Part shown: one piece after another, positions 7,149-15,069 of the stretch
Numbering within the stretch: position 1 is the stretch's first letter
How the letters are laid out: each line of letters begins with the position of its first letter
Assembly: GCA_046541515.1 (NCBI GenBank)
Contig: JBKHDD010000045.1
Coordinates: 1-28,260, forward strand
Direction of reading: 5' to 3'
DNA from: CAYFVR01 sp046541515
Lineage (GTDB): Bacteria; Desulfobacterota; Desulfobacteria; Desulfobacterales; Desulfococcaceae
DNA length: 28,260 bases
Program-made: the position numbers and the translations under genes
The notes under the pieces: generated by a model
Seen by the model: the letters and a program-made list of their open reading frames with translations, nothing else
Database searches by the model: none
Told to the model about the DNA's origin: nothing

Positions 7149-8909
7149 CTACATTGTCAACGTCAGAATCATCGCCAAAAACAAGGTCAACAGCAGCGTG
7201 CCGGCCAGGGGGCCGTCCATGAGCCATTTTTCCAGCCGCCCGCTGCCTTCCAGGAAGGGTTTCACCGGCAACCACTGCTGAATCCGCCGAACCGCGCCGT
7301 TTACGAACGGCTGGGCGGAACTTGTGGGCCGAGCGACAAGCTCGGAGAGCCCGGACGGAATCAGGCGGGCGAGAATTCGGGGGATCCGTCGGTAGAGCAA
7401 CAACAGGTCCCCCGGCGGCAGGGTGGGGAGGGAGCGTCCGCCCCAGCGGGCGGCGGCCAGGGCGGCGAACAGCCCCAGCAACAGCGGCGGCAGGGCGGAG
7501 AGCCATTTTCCGGGTTTCAGGGCGATGGACACGTAATCCCCCCAGCCCAGGGCGAAATAGGCGACGGGCAAAAGTGCGGACATTAGCACCGCCATCAGCC
7601 AGGGAATCCAGATGGCCCGAGACGGATGGGGTCGGGCGTTTTCGGCCTCCCGGGCCAGAAGCAGCCAAAAGCGGTAGAGCAGAATCACCGTGGCGAAGGC
7701 CACGAGCAGGAGAACGGCGTTCAGCCAGCCGGCCCAGGTCGGGTCCATCGGTTTTTTCAGCGCGGTGAAGGGCAGCTTGGCGATGGCTCCCGCCGTGATC
7801 GGGAAGCCGGCGAACACGAACAGCGGCAGAAAGGCGGCCAGCGCCAGCAGTCTTCGCCGTTCCCTGGGAAAGGCGGTGGCCGCGCCCACGGACAAAAAGA
7901 GCGCCCCCTTGGTGAGGGCGTGGTAGGCGGCGAAAATCAGAATGGCCGTGGCCGATAGCGGCCACAGGTCCGGCTGGTGGAGCGCAGCCCCCGCCGCGAA
8001 GGTCATCGGCCCCATTTTGCTGATGCTGGAATAGGCCAGCAACGCCTTGGGATGGGTCTGGGGAATGGCCCAGAGCGCCCCGAGCGCCGCCGCCAGCAGA
8101 CTCAGTGTCATCACGGCGATTCCCAGGGGAATCGACTGCCAGGCGCCCAGGGGCAGAAAGACGCAGATGCCGAAAAGGCCCGCCTTGATCATGGCGCCGC
8201 TCAGCACCGCGCTGGCGGGCGTGGGCGCGGCGGGATGGGCCAGGGGCAGCCAGACGTGCAGCGGCAACGCCCCCGCCTTGATGCCGAAGCCGAGCAACAG
8301 CAGGACGGCCAGAATTTCGGCGTGCGGGTTTCCGGCCAGGGCCGCGGCCCAGTCGGCGATCATCAGCTCGCGGGACCCCGCGTAGCCCGCCACCAGGGCC
8401 GGAAACAGCATCAGCTCGCCCAGAACCACCAGCTTTAGGTAGATTTTCCCCGCATATCGGGCCAGATCGCTTCGGGTGTGAATCACCAGCCCGTACGAGG
8501 CGAAGCTCATGAGGGCGTACAGGGTGTAGAAGCTCACCAGGTCCCGCGCGATCAGCAGCCCCAGGTTGCCCGCCATGGCCGACAGGAAATAGCCGAAAAA
8601 CTCTCGTTGGCGCTCCGGCGCGATGTATCCCCGGGCGTGGAGCCCGGCGGTCCACCAGAGCAGGGCGGTGAACAGCAGGAAGACCCTGGAGAAGGCGTCC
8701 ATTCCCAGGGTCGCGCCCATCAGGACGAAAGGGATTTCCAAGTCGGGGGCGGAGGCGGCGCCGAAGATCGAAAGGATCAGGGCCGGAAGGGGCGTCCAGG
8801 GCGCCAGCGCCAAGGCGATCCGGTTTTCGCCGGCCATCATGAAGACGGCCCAGAGCAGCGGAACCGCGATCACCGCCGGAAGAAGAATGGTCCAGAGGTC
8901 GACGCTCAT
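7149..8909 (-). CDS. Antiporter-like membrane subunit (MrpD/NuoL/M/N family), third copy
   Basis: A 586-residue polytopic protein of the proton-translocating quinone-oxidoreductase-type antiporter family, last gene of the Mrp operon. It begins MSVDLWTILLPAVIAVPLL; the ATG overlaps the preceding stop (ATGA at 8906-8909). Conserved lysines are present: K211 in LLGFGIKAGALPLHVWLPLA (TM7 type) and K242 in SGAMIKAGLFG (TM8 type), with the KALLAYSSISKMG helix later. The TM5 position normally holding glutamate is alanine (A132 in FYTLYALMSFASYG). A long C-terminal extension (about residues 490-586) ends in a final hydrophobic helix, as in longer NuoL/MrpA-type proteins. It probably supplies the module that a full MrpA would; none is encoded here. 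Role: ion channel subunit of the inner-membrane complex, inferred. Confidence 0.88.
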   Translation of the reverse strand: MSVDLWTILLPAVIAVPLLWAVFMMAGENRIALALAPWTPLPALILSIFGAASAPDLEIPFVLMGATLGMDAFSRVFLLFTALLWWTAGLHARGYIAPERQREFFGYFLSAMAGNLGLLIARDLVSFYTLYALMSFASYGLVIHTRSDLARYAGKIYLKLVVLGELMLFPALVAGYAGSRELMIADWAAALAGNPHAEILAVLLLLGFGIKAGALPLHVWLPLAHPAAPTPASAVLSGAMIKAGLFGICVFLPLGAWQSIPLGIAVMTLSLLAAALGALWAIPQTHPKALLAYSSISKMGPMTFAAGAALHQPDLWPLSATAILIFAAYHALTKGALFLSVGAATAFPRERRRLLALAAFLPLFVFAGFPITAGAIAKLPFTALKKPMDPTWAGWLNAVLLLVAFATVILLYRFWLLLAREAENARPHPSRAIWIPWLMAVLMSALLPVAYFALGWGDYVSIALKPGKWLSALPPLLLGLFAALAAARWGGRSLPTLPPGDLLLLYRRIPRILARLIPSGLSELVARPTSSAQPFVNGAVRRIQQWLPVKPFLEGSGRLEKWLMDGPLAGTLLLTLFLAMILTLTM

Positions 8910-10402
8910 TGTCCGTACTCCCGCATCATGATCAGCCGGGCCCAAGACATGGGGCTGAAGGGCGTGGCCGCCAGAAATCCCAGCAAAATGGTGGCCAGCG
9001 CGGTGAAGAGGGGCGGCAGCAACAGGTAGGGATGGATTTCCCACCGCCGCCCCGGGGGTCGTTCCGGGTGGGGATGGTCCGGTTCGCAAAACCAGGCGTA
9101 GTAGATGATGGGCAGAAAATAGATCGCGTTGAGCGCGCTGCTGGCCAGCAACACGCCGATCACCGCCGGCAGCCCGGCGTCCATGGCCCCGAGCCCCAGA
9201 AACCATTTGCTGAAAAAGCCGGCCATGGGCGGCACGCCGATCATGCCCATGGCGGCCACGGTGAACGCGGCCATGGTCAAGGGCATTCGGCGGCCCGCGC
9301 CCCGCAGTTCGCTGATTTTGTGGATGTGCATTTCCTCGGCCACGTTTCCGGCGCAGAAGAACATGGTGATTTTCATCATGCCCTGGTGGGCCAGATGGGC
9401 GATGCCGCCGATGGTGGCCAGCGGCCCCACCATGGCCGCGCCCAGGGTGATGTAGGAGACCTGGCTTACGGTGGAATAGGCCAGCCGCCGCTTGAAATCA
9501 TCCTGAAAGACCGCCCGCAGGGAGCCGTAGAGGATGGTGGCCGAGGCGAGAAGCATGAGTTCGTCCCGCACCCCCATGGCGGTGCAGGTTTCGACGCCGA
9601 AGACGTCGTAGATCACTCGGACGATGCCGAACACGCCGGCCTTGACCACCGCGACGGCGTGAAGAAGAGCGCTGACCGGCGCGGGCGCCACCATGGCCAC
9701 CGGCAGCCAGCCGTGGAGCGGGATCAGCGCCGCCTTGACGCCGAAGCCCAGTATCAGCATCCAGAAAATGGCCTTGAGCGGCGCCGCCGAAGCCAGACGG
9801 GTGACTTCCATGATTCCGCCCTCTTCGAAATCGGCCACGCCCACGGACGAGCTGAGCCAGACCATGGCCACCAGCAGGACGACGCCGGCGCTGAGGGTGT
9901 AAAGCAGATACACCCGGCCGGCCTGGATGGCCTCTTCCGTGCCCCGATGGGTGACCAGGGGATAGGTGGTGAGGGTCAGAAATTCGTAGAAAACGAGAAA
10001 GGTGAAGAGGTTTCCGGCCAAGGCGATGCCGGTGGTGGCGCTGACGCAGAGACTGAAGAAGCCGAAAAAGCGGCCGCGCTGGAATCCGTGTTCCAAATAG
10101 CCGATGGCGTAGAGGGTGGTGACCAGCCAGAGCACCGAGGAGAGCACCACGAACAAGAGCGCGAGAGAGTCGGCCTCCAGCACCAGGGCGAACTCCAGAA
10201 ACAGGGGCAGGGTGAAGCGATAGGTCTGCTCGTGGAAAACCCCCCAAACCAGAAAGAAGACCAGCAGGATTTTCAGCACGGCGCTGCCCATGTTCAAAAA
10301 GGAGCGCAACGGACGATTCTCCTCCGGCAGGAAGAAAATGACGACGCCGGCGACCAGGGAAGTCATGGGAATGAACAGCGGAAGCCAGAAATTCAGGTTC
10401 AC
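8906..10402 (-). CDS. Antiporter-like membrane subunit (MrpD/NuoM family), second copy
   Basis: A 498-residue polytopic membrane protein of the antiporter-subunit family. It starts at GTG 10402 (overlapping the upstream stop as GTGA), giving MNLNFWLPLFIPMTSLVAGV; longer in-frame starts would run into the neighbouring gene and lack homology. All expected channel residues are visible: E140 in FLVFYEFLTLTTYPLV (TM5), K223 in ILGFGVKAALIPLHGWLPVA (TM7), K254 in HAVAVVKAGVFG (TM8), and DFKRRLAYSTVSQVSY for the discontinuous TM12-type helix region. Hence this is the member most likely to be a complete proton channel. It sits between mrpD and the third antiporter-like gene. Assignment to MrpA-N-like or MrpD-like subtype needs a tree. 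Confidence 0.9.
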   Translation of the reverse strand: MNLNFWLPLFIPMTSLVAGVVIFFLPEENRPLRSFLNMGSAVLKILLVFFLVWGVFHEQTYRFTLPLFLEFALVLEADSLALLFVVLSSVLWLVTTLYAIGYLEHGFQRGRFFGFFSLCVSATTGIALAGNLFTFLVFYEFLTLTTYPLVTHRGTEEAIQAGRVYLLYTLSAGVVLLVAMVWLSSSVGVADFEEGGIMEVTRLASAAPLKAIFWMLILGFGVKAALIPLHGWLPVAMVAPAPVSALLHAVAVVKAGVFGIVRVIYDVFGVETCTAMGVRDELMLLASATILYGSLRAVFQDDFKRRLAYSTVSQVSYITLGAAMVGPLATIGGIAHLAHQGMMKITMFFCAGNVAEEMHIHKISELRGAGRRMPLTMAAFTVAAMGMIGVPPMAGFFSKWFLGLGAMDAGLPAVIGVLLASSALNAIYFLPIIYYAWFCEPDHPHPERPPGRRWEIHPYLLLPPLFTALATILLGFLAATPFSPMSWARLIMMREYGQ

Positions 10403-11892
10403 GGCGCGATCCTCCCCCATTGGGCGATGACGGGACCGACCTGGAGCAGGCGCAGGGGCAGGTCGGAAAAGATGCCGAGCAGAACGGCCGCCACGGACAG
10501 AACCATGCCGGGAACGGCCAGTCCCCGGGGAACGTGGAGAGGCGGCGCGTCTTCCGGCGGCGTCCGCATGGCGATTTCCAGCACCCGGAACAGGTAGGCC
10601 ATGGCCAGGACGCCGCCCCCGACGATGACCATGGCGTATCCCCATTGGCCGCTCAACAAAGCCGCCTTGAGCATCATCCATTTGGCGACGAAGCCCGCGC
10701 TGGGCGGCAGGCCCATGAGGCTAAGGGCGGCCATGGCGAAGCTCATGAGGATAAAGGGGCTGCGCCAGGCCGCGCCTTCCATTTCGTGAAGTCGGTCATG
10801 GCCCATCTGGTGCATGAGGGCGCCCACGGCCAGAAAGGCGGCCGCCTTGGCCACGGCGTGGGCCATGGCGAAATAGACCGCGCCGTTCCAGGCGTATTCG
10901 GCCGCGGCGCCCCCGGCCAGGGCCAGGGGAAACAGCAGGAAGCCGTATCCCACCTGGCTGACGGTGGAATAGGCCACGACCATTTTCAGCCGGTCCTGCC
11001 GCAGGGCCTGAAGCCCGCCCCACAGCACGGAGATGGAGCCCAGGACGCCGAGGAGTTCGGCCCATCGCAGGGTCTCCAAGTGGACGAAAAGTCCCGACGA
11101 AATGCGCAGGAGGATGTAGAAAGCGGCCGTCACCACCAGGCCGGAGAGCAAGGCGCTGACCGGGGCCGGGGCGTTGGCGTGGGCGGGGGGAAGCCAGTAG
11201 TGGACCGGGAAAAGCGCGGCCTTGATCAGAAGCCCCGTGACCATGAAGGCGAAGGCCGCCAGGAAGGGCGGCGCGTGGCTCGCCCGGTCCGCCAGCAGCT
11301 CCAAATCCAGAACGCCCCCGGCGCCGTAGAGCAGGGCGACTCCCAGCAGGTAGAACAGCGATCCGCCGATGGCCACCGGCAGATATCGCAGAGCCGCGCG
11401 AACCGAGGCGTGGGTCCCGGCCACGGCGATCAGGCAGATGGAGGTCAGGGTGAGAATTTCCAGGCAGACGTACAGGTTGAAAATGTCCCCGCTGAGAAAC
11501 AGGCCGTTGAGGCCGGTCCAGCCGATGAGCCAGACCGGCTGAAACATGTCGGTGCGTCGACGGTCCGCCGGGGCCGATTCATCCCCGAAGTAGGACGTCG
11601 CGTAGAAGCTGATGGCGCAACCGATCACCGAAGCCAGGCCTAGCATCAGGGCCGACAATCCGTCGGCGTGAAGCCGGATGCCCAGCGGCGCCGCCCAGTC
11701 GCCCATTTGATAGGAAATGGTCCCGCCGCTCAGGACCGCCGCCCCCAAACCGGCCGCCGTCGGGGGAAGGACGACCGCGGCCAGAAGCAAAACGGCGGAG
11801 GCCGGACGCCGGGGCAAGAGCAGATTGAGGATGGCCGCCGACAATGGCAGAGCCAGAAGCATGACGATGAAATGTTCGCCCGGAAAAATCAC
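10399..11892 (-). CDS. mrpD: Mrp antiporter subunit MrpD
   Basis: A 497-residue polytopic protein directly following mrpC with an ATGA overlap (11889-11892), the canonical C-D order of Mrp operons. Features include E145 in GDIFNLYVCLEILTLTS (TM5), K224 in VTGLLIKAALFPVHYWLPPA (TM7), and RLKMVVAYSTVSQVGYG. The position corresponding to the TM8 lysine of its two paralogues reads threonine (T255 in SGLVVTAAFYILLR). In Mrp complexes MrpD is one of the two large subunits thought to carry protons in exchange for Na+. Inner membrane. The subunit name rests on gene order plus similarity; the whole family is paralogous, so MrpD versus NuoN-like cannot be told apart by eye. Confidence 0.88.
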   Translation of the reverse strand: MIFPGEHFIVMLLALPLSAAILNLLLPRRPASAVLLLAAVVLPPTAAGLGAAVLSGGTISYQMGDWAAPLGIRLHADGLSALMLGLASVIGCAISFYATSYFGDESAPADRRRTDMFQPVWLIGWTGLNGLFLSGDIFNLYVCLEILTLTSICLIAVAGTHASVRAALRYLPVAIGGSLFYLLGVALLYGAGGVLDLELLADRASHAPPFLAAFAFMVTGLLIKAALFPVHYWLPPAHANAPAPVSALLSGLVVTAAFYILLRISSGLFVHLETLRWAELLGVLGSISVLWGGLQALRQDRLKMVVAYSTVSQVGYGFLLFPLALAGGAAAEYAWNGAVYFAMAHAVAKAAAFLAVGALMHQMGHDRLHEMEGAAWRSPFILMSFAMAALSLMGLPPSAGFVAKWMMLKAALLSGQWGYAMVIVGGGVLAMAYLFRVLEIAMRTPPEDAPPLHVPRGLAVPGMVLSVAAVLLGIFSDLPLRLLQVGPVIAQWGRIAP

Positions 11893-12245
11893 GTCGCGTT
11901 ATCCTCCGGCCCCTCGTCGTTCGCGTCGTTTTTTCCTTCCCGGAGGGGCGGCGGGGGAGCGCTTTCCGATTCTGCGGTTTCGTGGTACCGGCAGACGAGC
12001 ACCAGCAACAGGGCCGTGGCGCTGACCGTGACCACGATGCCGGTCAGCACCAGGGCGTGGGGAATCGGATCGGGGAAGGGGGCGGGGGAGCGACGGCCCA
12101 GGGCCACCAGAAAAAGGAACACGCCCGCGGCCATGAAATTTAGGGACAGTGCCCGGCGGACCAGGTTGGAATGCCAGAAAAGCCCGAAGGTTCCCAGAAC
12201 GAAGACGACCAGCCCGGTGGACAGGTAAAGCGCGGCGGTGGTCAT
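11889..12245 (-). CDS. mrpC: Mrp antiporter subunit MrpC (NuoK-like)
   Basis: A 118-residue protein with three hydrophobic segments (about residues 4-24, 30-50, 62-87), the NuoK/MrpC architecture, including LVRRALSLNFMAAGVFLFLV in the second helix and the typical PIPHALVLTGIVVTVSATAL stretch of MrpC proteins (residues about 60-79). A hydrophilic acidic tail follows (about 90-118), longer than in many MrpC proteins. It lies between the MrpB fusion and mrpD with 4-bp overlaps at both ends, so the block is translationally coupled. MrpC is a structural, ion-path-lining subunit of the inner-membrane antiporter. Confidence 0.92.
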   Translation of the reverse strand: MTTAALYLSTGLVVFVLGTFGLFWHSNLVRRALSLNFMAAGVFLFLVALGRRSPAPFPDPIPHALVLTGIVVTVSATALLLVLVCRYHETAESESAPPPPLREGKNDANDEGPEDNAT

Positions 12246-13228
12246 GAATTTCCTTCCGCGATTGCCCCGCCCTTGGGGGGATGGGGTGGAAAGGTGCAGG
12301 CGGCGAAGAGCAGGGCCAGGACCAGGCCGATGGACACCGTGGAGAACAGCTCGATGACCAGCAACAGGGCCGCGGCCCGGCTTCCCCGAAATTCCAGGAA
12401 GTTTCCGCCCGCGGCGATCATGGCCAGCCCCGTGAGCAGGAAAACCGCCGCGCCCGCGGCCAGCGCGGGCCGGACGCCCGGGCCGGAGAAAAGGGGCCGA
12501 ACCGGGCCGCCGGCCATCAGGCCGATGGCGCCCACGCCGCCCAGCATGGCGCCGGCCTGGAAGGCGCCGCCGGGCGCGTCTCCGCCCACCCAGACCAGAT
12601 AGCCGGCCACCAGGATTCCCGGATGACGGAGAAAACGGACGAAGGCGCCGAGCACGGCCAGCTCGCCGGTGGCCGGCTGGATGTCGGTCCGGCCGAGGTC
12701 TCCTTGGAGCACGCAGACGCCGGACCAGCCCAGAAGCAGCACCACCAGCTCGAGCATGGTGTCGTAGCCCCGCATGTTGAGGATGATGGCCGTGACCGGG
12801 TTTCGGGCCCCGGCGTCCGCCATCGCCTCAGAGACGGGTCCGGCCAGACCGGGCGGCCCGTCCAGCATGGCGGGAACCAGGATCGTCACCAGCGGATAGA
12901 GGGCGAGCCCCATGGCCCCGATGCCCAGGTCGAACAGCCAATGGCGCACCGGAGAGCCGGGGCCGGCGGGCGCCAGGTATTCCGGGGCGCTCTCTTCGAG
13001 CCGTCGAAGGGCGCCGAGAAACAGGGCCCCCGTGATGCCCGAACCGATGGCGGCCTCGGCCAAGGCCAGATCCGGCGCCTGCATGCGGACCCAGGCCACG
13101 GACATGAGCAACCCGAAAATGATGAAGGTGACCACTCCGGTGAACAGATCCCGCACGTGCAGGGAAAAGCCGCACAGGAGGAGGAGCCCCACCGCCAGAA
13201 AAACGTCGATGAAGATCGGATCGTTCAT
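12242..13228 (-). CDS. mrpB: MrpA C-terminal domain (DUF4040/MbhE-like) fused to MrpB
   Basis: This 328-residue membrane protein combines modules usually found in different subunits. Residues about 1-80 (FIIFGLLMSVAWVRMQAPDL, LAEAAIGSGITGALFLGAL) match the DUF4040/MbhD segment from the C-terminus of MrpA. Residues about 142-175 (NPVTAIILNMRGYDTMLELV) match the MbhE-like segment that follows it. Residues about 190-310 (FLRHPGILVAGYLVWVGGDAPGGAFQAGAM) are MrpB. The ATG at 13228 overlaps the mrpG stop (ATGA). The in-frame region further upstream is Arg-rich and overlaps mrpG, so it is excluded. Together with the absence of a full-length mrpA, the fusion explains how the operon retains the MrpA tail. 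The symbol refers to the MrpB part. Confidence 0.9.
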   Translation of the reverse strand: MNDPIFIDVFLAVGLLLLCGFSLHVRDLFTGVVTFIIFGLLMSVAWVRMQAPDLALAEAAIGSGITGALFLGALRRLEESAPEYLAPAGPGSPVRHWLFDLGIGAMGLALYPLVTILVPAMLDGPPGLAGPVSEAMADAGARNPVTAIILNMRGYDTMLELVVLLLGWSGVCVLQGDLGRTDIQPATGELAVLGAFVRFLRHPGILVAGYLVWVGGDAPGGAFQAGAMLGGVGAIGLMAGGPVRPLFSGPGVRPALAAGAAVFLLTGLAMIAAGGNFLEFRGSRAAALLLVIELFSTVSIGLVLALLFAACTFPPHPPKGGAIAEGNS

Positions 13229-13533
13229 GGCTCCCTCTTCCAGGGTTCCTGCCCCGCGCGCAGACCGGCGCGGGCGACCAGATAGCAGGCCGTGGCGCTG
13301 GAGGCCAGAGCGAGAAACCAGATCAGGACGAGCTTGACGGCCAGCCAGCCGTCGGCGGCGTGCAGGGCCACGGCGACCACCACGAATCCCAGCCCCAGGT
13401 TGTCGCATTTGGTCAGGGCGTGAAGGCGGGAGTAGAGATCGGGGAACCGCAAAATGCCGACGGTCCCGGCCGTGAAGAAGACCAGGGCGACGATCAGAAG
13501 CAGGTATTTGAGAAGAATGATCGGGGGAGGCAT
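13225..13533 (-). CDS. mrpG: Mrp antiporter subunit MrpG
   Basis: A 102-residue protein with three predicted membrane helices and the MrpG signature GTVGILRFPDLYSRLHALTK (residues about 23-42), followed by DNLGLGFVVVAVAL. MrpG is a small structural subunit required for assembly of the Mrp Na+/H+ antiporter in the inner membrane. The stop overlaps the MrpB-fusion start by 4 bp, and its ATG lies 10 bp after the mrpF stop, with a weak GGTCG-type ribosome site (read on the minus strand). Length and motif are typical of the family; I see no anomaly. Confidence 0.94.
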   Translation of the reverse strand: MPPPIILLKYLLLIVALVFFTAGTVGILRFPDLYSRLHALTKCDNLGLGFVVVAVALHAADGWLAVKLVLIWFLALASSATACYLVARAGLRAGQEPWKREP

Positions 13534-13543
13534 GGGCGACCTT

Positions 13544-13792
13544 TCAGCGGCGTTCCCGCCGGTCGGCGAGGGTGAAGGCCACCATGGAGACGGCGCCCAA
13601 CAGGACCAGCAACAGGGCCACGTCGACCAGGGCGTCCATTTCCATGGCCCGGGAAAGCACCAGCAGGGTGGCCGAGCCGCAGGTGCTGAAAAGCTGGGTG
13701 ACCATGAGCTTGTCGGCGCGGGTGGGGCCGTGCACCATTCGCGCCAGACTGGCCAGCAGGGTGAGCAGGATCAAAAAGGCGATGAAGTACAT
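13544..13792 (-). CDS. mrpF: Mrp antiporter subunit MrpF
   Basis: An 82-residue protein with three hydrophobic segments and the MrpF core RMVHGPTRADKLMVTQLFST (residues about 18-37), corresponding to the family's GPT..DR.va.d... motif, then DALVDVALLLVLLGAVSMVAF. It belongs between MrpE and MrpG, as in canonical E-F-G order. An 85-bp gap containing a GC-rich imperfect hairpin (ccccgcccgggagggg) separates it from the mrpE stop, the only sizable gap in the operon. Small inner-membrane subunit of the antiporter. Confidence 0.92.
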   Translation of the reverse strand: MYFIAFLILLTLLASLARMVHGPTRADKLMVTQLFSTCGSATLLVLSRAMEMDALVDVALLLVLLGAVSMVAFTLADRRERR

Positions 13793-13877
13793 CTTGCGGT
13801 TCCCGCGTTGTCTCCCCGCCCGGGAGGGGGGATGGTTTTTTCGCCCGGCTTTCCGTCCAGTTTTGCGGCGGCCCGGA

Positions 13878-14393
13878 TCAGCGAAGCGCGTCGTGGATGC
13901 GGTCTTCCAGAAGGGCCAGGGATTCCCGAACCGGTTGCTTGCGGCACAGGGCGTGGACCGTGATCCGCCGTCCGTCCAGTCGGCAGCAGAGGGTGCCCGG
14001 CTGCAGACTCATCATGTTGGCGAAGAGAATCCGGGCCCCTTCCCGCTCCAGCCGGGTTTCGTACACGATCAGTCCGGGATCGATGTCGGGCTCCGAGGGC
14101 GCGAAGGCGCGGCGCGCCACGTCGGCGCCGCTGACCACCGACTGTTGGAGAAAAAAAGCCGCCAGCTTCGCCAAGGGCACGGGGCGAAACGGCGGCGTGT
14201 CTCGCCGGTAGACCCTGGCGCCCGCGAAGGTCCCGGCGAGGATGGTCAGCGCGCCCGGCACGGAGGCCAGGCCCCGGCCCGAGGACAGGGCCAGCCAAGA
14301 CATAAGGGAGGCGGCGAAAAAGAACAGAAAAAGCGACGCCCTCCGGCCCGGCCGCTCCCCGGTTTCGCCTCGGCGCGTTTCGGTTTGTCCCAT
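13878..14393 (-). CDS. mrpE: Mrp antiporter subunit MrpE
   Basis: First gene of the Mrp operon. The 171-residue product has an N-terminal hydrophobic pair (about residues 18-62) and a soluble C-terminal part with the MrpE features ILFANMMSLQPGTLCCRLDG (about residues 119-138) and VHALCRKQP. In Mrp operons MrpE is needed for full activity and assembly. The ATG at 14393 is favoured because AAGGGAAGG lies at suitable distance; an in-frame ATG at 14414 has its purine-rich stretch too close. Further upstream in-frame sequence is outside the family's usual length. A good promoter lies about 210 bp upstream. The 5' leader is therefore long and free of genes. Confidence 0.88.
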   Translation of the reverse strand: MGQTETRRGETGERPGRRASLFLFFFAASLMSWLALSSGRGLASVPGALTILAGTFAGARVYRRDTPPFRPVPLAKLAAFFLQQSVVSGADVARRAFAPSEPDIDPGLIVYETRLEREGARILFANMMSLQPGTLCCRLDGRRITVHALCRKQPVRESLALLEDRIHDALR

Positions 14394-14605
14394 AAGCCTT
14401 CCCTTCGGCGGCATTCCCCTTTTTTTCGGGAATTGCCGGCAAGTCTCGCCTCCCCGGAGAACGGAAAAGAAACCGGCGGAATCCGGCTCAAAAAGGCGAT
14501 CCCGCGACCGGGTTCCGGATTTGGACGCCATCTCGCAAACTGGAATCCGGAATCGCTCCAGGGCAAATTGACGGAGAAAATATCGACAATCCAAATGAAA
14601 AGGCG

Positions 14606-14635
14606 GCTATACGGCAAAATTTGGGTTTTTGTCAA
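14606..14635 (-). promoter_or_regulatory. Candidate sigma-70 promoter for the Mrp operon
   Basis: On the minus strand a perfect -35 TTGACA (14630-14635) is followed after 18 bp by TATAGC (14606-14611), a -10 matching consensus at four positions. The surrounding sequence is AT-rich. Predicted transcription would start near 14599, giving a leader of about 205 nt before mrpE. It is the best promoter-like match in this region, but not experimentally supported. Confidence 0.55.
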
Positions 14636-14941
14636 ACAAAAATTTTCAAAATCCGGCGAAATCGAAGAAATGCAAGCAAATTTGGGCTCTCTCCGCAAGG
14701 ATATTCCGAACTTCGCGATGAGCGATGGACCACGTCTCGGCGCCTTCGGATTTGAAACGTCCCCCGTCGAAAACAACGAAAGCCCGTCCTTCGGGGCATA
14801 GGCGATCCGCTTCCTTTTCCGATCCCGACTCGACAAGCGGTTCGCCATGTGGAAAGATGGAAGGCGAATCGGAAAATCGCGTTCGCGCTCGCCTGGAGGC
14901 GGCGCCGGAGCGATAAAGCGAATTGCGGGAATTTTCATGCC

Positions 14942-15000
14942 GAAACAACACCCCATCCCCCCGTCAAGAGGGGATTGGCCGGTTGTTTCCCCCTTGGGGG
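14942..15000 (+). promoter_or_regulatory. Tandem hairpins in the leader of lpdA
   Basis: Arms gaaacaac (14942-14949) and gttgtttc (14982-14989) pair perfectly, enclosing atcccc (14955-14960) with ggggat (14970-14975), so a 48-nt hairpin forms. It is followed at once by ccccc-tt-ggggg (14989-15000). No U-tract follows, so this is not a classical terminator. It may be an RNA-level control element, an mRNA-stability structure, or a small mobile-repeat relic. It ends about 70 bp before the E3 start. Confidence 0.45.
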
Positions 15001-15069
15001 CGTCGGCATCGATATTTCCGCAAATCGTCCAGGACATGGAGACACCCTCATCGCCGGGAGGTATGCGAA

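Larger units (their letters stand above)
14394..15069. other. Divergent mrpE/lpdA regulatory region, 676 bp
   Basis: No credible gene lies between mrpE (minus) and the E3 gene (plus). The centre, roughly 14570-14700, is clearly more AT-rich than the surrounding DNA, with runs such as aaaaattttcaaaa. It contains the candidate mrp promoter on the minus strand. The E3-proximal part, 14942-15000, folds into two consecutive hairpins. Several short frames cross the region but have no recognisable product. No plus-strand promoter for the E3 gene could be picked with confidence. Confidence 0.6.

Noticed and set aside
6457..8655. 732-codon minus-strand frame over the DUF1285-like gene and the antiporter end
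   Set aside because: It spans two identified genes on opposite strands in the wrong frames and is Arg/Ala/Gly-rich without recognisable domains.
8909..10597. 562-codon plus-strand frame across the antiporter genes
   Set aside because: Composition is Gly/His/Gln/Arg-rich with no motifs, and the minus strand encodes clear polytopic membrane proteins with overlapping starts and stops.
7149..14393. Respiratory complex I or membrane-bound hydrogenase operon
   Set aside because: NuoL/M/N-like and NuoK-like proteins are present, but MrpE, MrpF, MrpG and MrpB identify an Mrp antiporter and there are no peripheral redox subunits.
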